Origin: Limnohabitans sp. MMS-10A-178 | Lineage (GTDB): Bacteria; Pseudomonadota; Gammaproteobacteria; Burkholderiales; Burkholderiaceae_C | DNA: 64,000 nt | Direction: 5' to 3' | Assembly: GCF_003063375.1 (NCBI RefSeq) | Contig: NZ_NERY01000003.1 | Span: 186,001-250,000, forward strand | Shown: in pieces, positions 62,176 through 64,000 of the stretch | Numbering within the stretch: position 1 is the stretch's first letter | Layout of the letters: each line of letters begins with the position of its first letter | Made by a program: the position numbers and the translations under genes | Notes under the pieces: model-generated | The model's input: the letters and a program-made list of their open reading frames with translations, nothing else | Database searches by the model: none | What the model was told of the DNA's origin: nothing

Positions 62176-62595
62176 ATGACAACTTCCACAGAATACCGTC
62201 CTATTGTTTTGAAACCCGACCAACTCAAAAGCCATGACCGTGGTGGTGGTGCCAAAACAATACCGCTCGTTTCTCCAGCCATTGGCGCCTCAACTTTCAT
62301 CAATGGCATTACCGAATTCGGACCCAGCGCAGCCATCGCTTTTCACAGCCACAACTGTGAAGAGAGTGTCATGCTGCTGGAAGGCAATGCAGTGCTAGAG
62401 ATGGAAGGTCATGAATCAGTCGTTCTTAAAAAACACGACACAACGTGGCTTCCTGCCAACCTCTCACATCGTTTTCGCAATCTCTCAGACACTGAATCGA
62501 TGAAGATCCTTTGGATTTATGCCAATGCGCAGGCCACCCGCAAGCTCACAGAGACTGGTGAGACGCGTTTTGTATACGCTGAGCACAAAAGCTAA
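62176..62595 (+). CDS. Cupin domain protein
   Basis: 139 residues, single cupin domain with the motif AIAFHSHNCEESVMLLEGNAVLEMEG, in which the two histidines and a glutamate bind metal, and motif 2 HDTTWLPANLSHRFRNLS. AAAGGAAATCACA precedes the ATG. Likely a small enzyme or metabolite-binding protein of the operon. The function is unknown. Confidence 0.86.
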   Translation: MTTSTEYRPIVLKPDQLKSHDRGGGAKTIPLVSPAIGASTFINGITEFGPSAAIAFHSHNCEESVMLLEGNAVLEMEGHESVVLKKHDTTWLPANLSHRFRNLSDTESMKILWIYANAQATRKLTETGETRFVYAEHKS

Positions 62596-62663
62596 GGAGT
62601 GTCTCCAGTTTAGGCTGGGTGTCAGCTTTACTTAAACTCAATCACCCAGTACAAGGAATTGCG

Positions 62664-63389
62664 ATGAATGCTCAACAGGCTTTAGCGCCAACTGGAAAGT
62701 TGCGCGCTGGTATGAATATCGGCAACACCCTTTTTACCCGCCAAAATGAAGCGGGTGAATTGTTTGGCGTGAGTGTCGACCTGATGCAAGAACTGGCCAA
62801 GAGTCTGGATGTTCCACTTGAGTTGCTTGTTTACCAGCAACCGGGTCAGGTGGCTGATGATGCTCTCAATGACAAATGGGACGTTGCTATTTTGGCCATT
62901 GAAAAAACCAGAGCCAAAACTATTATTTTTTCGCCTGGCATGACCGAAATCGAAGCTGGTTATGTTGTCCAACAAAACTCAAGTTTTGAGTTGGCGGATC
63001 AAGTTGATTCAATTGGAATCAAAATTGCAGCACCTGAAAAAGCAGGCTATGAACGTTATTTGATGACCACATTGAAAAATGCGTCAATTGTTCACACTCA
63101 AAACTTTGCAGGTTCTCTTGAGTTATTTAACCAAAATCAAGTTGATGCAGTGGCAGGGCTGAAGCCGAATCTGATTGAATCAATGCATCTATTGCCCACG
63201 GGCAAGTTGTTGCAGGGCAACTTCATGACTGTCAATCATGGATTTTCAGTTCCACTTGGAAGAGTTGAAGCAGCTGCTTATTTAGAAAAGTTTGTCAAGC
63301 AGTTGATAGAAAAAAGCTTTGTTGACAGCTCTATCAAAAAGCATCAGATCATCGGTTTGACAGCCATCAAACCATTGCACAATCCTTGA
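62664..63389 (+). CDS. Solute-binding (SBP_bac_3)-type protein without a signal peptide
   Basis: 241 residues from the ATG at 62664, which has AAGGA 8 nt upstream; the frame extends to 62619 but that tail is also not a signal peptide. The sequence KLRAGMNIGNTLFTRQNEAGELFGVSVDLMQELAKSLDVPLEL and DDALNDKWDVAILAIEKTRAKTIIFSPGMTEIEAGYVV are typical of the amino-acid-type periplasmic solute-binding domain. With no leader and no ABC permease or ATPase gene beside it, it is predicted to be cytosolic, perhaps as a sensor or a cyclohexadienyl-dehydratase-like enzyme. Confidence 0.78.
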   Translation: MNAQQALAPTGKLRAGMNIGNTLFTRQNEAGELFGVSVDLMQELAKSLDVPLELLVYQQPGQVADDALNDKWDVAILAIEKTRAKTIIFSPGMTEIEAGYVVQQNSSFELADQVDSIGIKIAAPEKAGYERYLMTTLKNASIVHTQNFAGSLELFNQNQVDAVAGLKPNLIESMHLLPTGKLLQGNFMTVNHGFSVPLGRVEAAAYLEKFVKQLIEKSFVDSSIKKHQIIGLTAIKPLHNP

Positions 63390-63463
63390 GCATCATTGGC
63401 TCTGCTGCTTAAGCGTTAACTCCACACTCAAGCATAACAATATTCCAAAAAGGTATTTCGCGC

Positions 63464-64000
63464 ATGAGTCAAATTTCATACGGTCTGGGGGGTAAGGTTT
63501 GCCTCATCACGGGAGGAGCGCAAGGCATTGGTGAAGCGTGTGTGCGTCTCTTTGTAGAAGATGGTGCGCGTGTTGTCTTTGTGGATATTCACAAGGCAAA
63601 GGGTGAAGCCCTTCAAGCACAGTTGCAGCAACAAGGACACGACGTTTTGTTTATGGCCTGTGACATTGGCAGCAAAGCTGAAGTCGAATCTCTGTTGAGC
63701 AAAGTGATAGAAAGGCTGGGCCAAATCGACGTCTTGATCAGCAATGCAGGCATCTTCAAAGCAGCTCCTTTTTTGGAAGTGACAGAAGCCGATTTTGATG
63801 AGGTTTTGAGGGTTAATTTAAAGGGTGCATTTTTAATTGGCCAAGCAGTTGCGCGCGTCATGAAGACGCAAGGCGGAGGCGCCATTGTTCACATGAGCTC
63901 AGTCAACGGCGTATTGGCCATCCCTGAAATTGCTTCTTACAACGTTAGCAAGGGTGGCCTCAACCAGCTCACCAGGGCAATGGCCTTGGCATTGGTCGAC
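63464..64000 (+). CDS. Short-chain dehydrogenase/reductase (3' end outside the window)
   Basis: 179 codons from the ATG at 63464 to the window end. TGGAQGIGEA cofactor site, NAGIFK, catalytic Ser in IVHMSSVNGV, and YNVSK with the catalytic Tyr and Lys all precede the cut. It reduces or oxidises an alcohol or ketone and probably completes the Ldh-cupin operon. An SDR is about 250 residues, so roughly 70 residues are missing. Confidence 0.9.
   Translation, partial: MSQISYGLGGKVCLITGGAQGIGEACVRLFVEDGARVVFVDIHKAKGEALQAQLQQQGHDVLFMACDIGSKAEVESLLSKVIERLGQIDVLISNAGIFKAAPFLEVTEADFDEVLRVNLKGAFLIGQAVARVMKTQGGGAIVHMSSVNGVLAIPEIASYNVSKGGLNQLTRAMALALVD

Overview
The window reads as one chromosomal segment of a betaproteobacterium, most likely a Burkholderiales/Comamonadaceae-type aerobic heterotroph. 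This is an inference from gene content: a monomeric isocitrate dehydrogenase, four orphan Bug/TctC-type periplasmic receptors, a SoxYZ/flavocytochrome sulfur module, an Fbp-type iron ABC transporter, and several catabolic operons of oxygenases, molybdenum hydroxylases and ring-fission-type hydrolases. No rRNA, tRNA, CRISPR array, phage gene or transposase gene was seen. The window cuts one gene at each edge (icd at the left, a short-chain dehydrogenase at the right).

0-9 kb: the 5' part of icd (minus), a small Rieske ferredoxin, then a tightly packed minus-strand operon of CoA-binding protein, MetY (O-acetylhomoserine sulfhydrylase), acyl-CoA ligase and an ECHDC3-like crotonase, with a divergent radical SAM protein. 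8.6-11.3 kb: a partial sox operon (cytochrome c, SoxF-type flavoprotein, cytochrome c, SoxY, SoxZ). 11.4-16.2 kb: an orphan ModA and a divergent fbpB / fbpC-fbpA iron transporter, with a good Fur-box-like site before fbpA and a perfect 13-bp inverted repeat in the fbpB-fbpC gap. 16.2-20.2 kb: a Bug receptor, YedK/HMCES, a patatin, a long palindromic element and two small unknown proteins.

20.3-31.2 kb: a catabolic region. A minus operon (Bug, a 6-oxocamphor-hydrolase-like crotonase, FAH-family hydrolase, Bug, dienelactone hydrolase) faces a TauD/TfdA-type dioxygenase, followed by a GlcG/HbpS protein, a carboxymuconolactone-decarboxylase-family protein, a PcaIJ-type CoA-transferase, an MFS carrier and a fourth Bug receptor. 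31.4-41.2 kb: two convergent operons, one with flavin reductase, luciferase-like monooxygenase and metal-dependent amidohydrolase, the other with a three-subunit molybdenum hydroxylase, SMP-30-like lactonase and an HsaA/acyl-CoA-dehydrogenase-fold flavin monooxygenase, then a DMT exporter and a methyltransferase. 42.5-50.3 kb: GST, TauE/SafE permease, PuuE-like deacetylase, cupin, MFS carrier, a complete TRAP transporter and a DUF1330 protein, closed by a strong bidirectional terminator.

50.4-64 kb: a long minus operon (Gfo/Idh dehydrogenase, TetR regulator, two-subunit isoquinoline/nicotinate-dehydrogenase-type molybdenum hydroxylase, PcaD-like hydrolase, VOC protein, quinone oxidoreductase), a divergent plus operon (3-hydroxyisobutyrate-dehydrogenase-like enzyme, VOC protein, dihydroxypyridine-hydroxylase-like FAD monooxygenase), and a LysR regulator divergent from an Ldh-family dehydrogenase, cupin, a solute-binding-type protein without a signal peptide, and an SDR. 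Taken together the segment looks like an island of uptake plus oxygenative and hydrolytic breakdown of several cyclic, possibly aromatic, N-heterocyclic or terpenoid, substrates. The individual substrates cannot be named from sequence alone.
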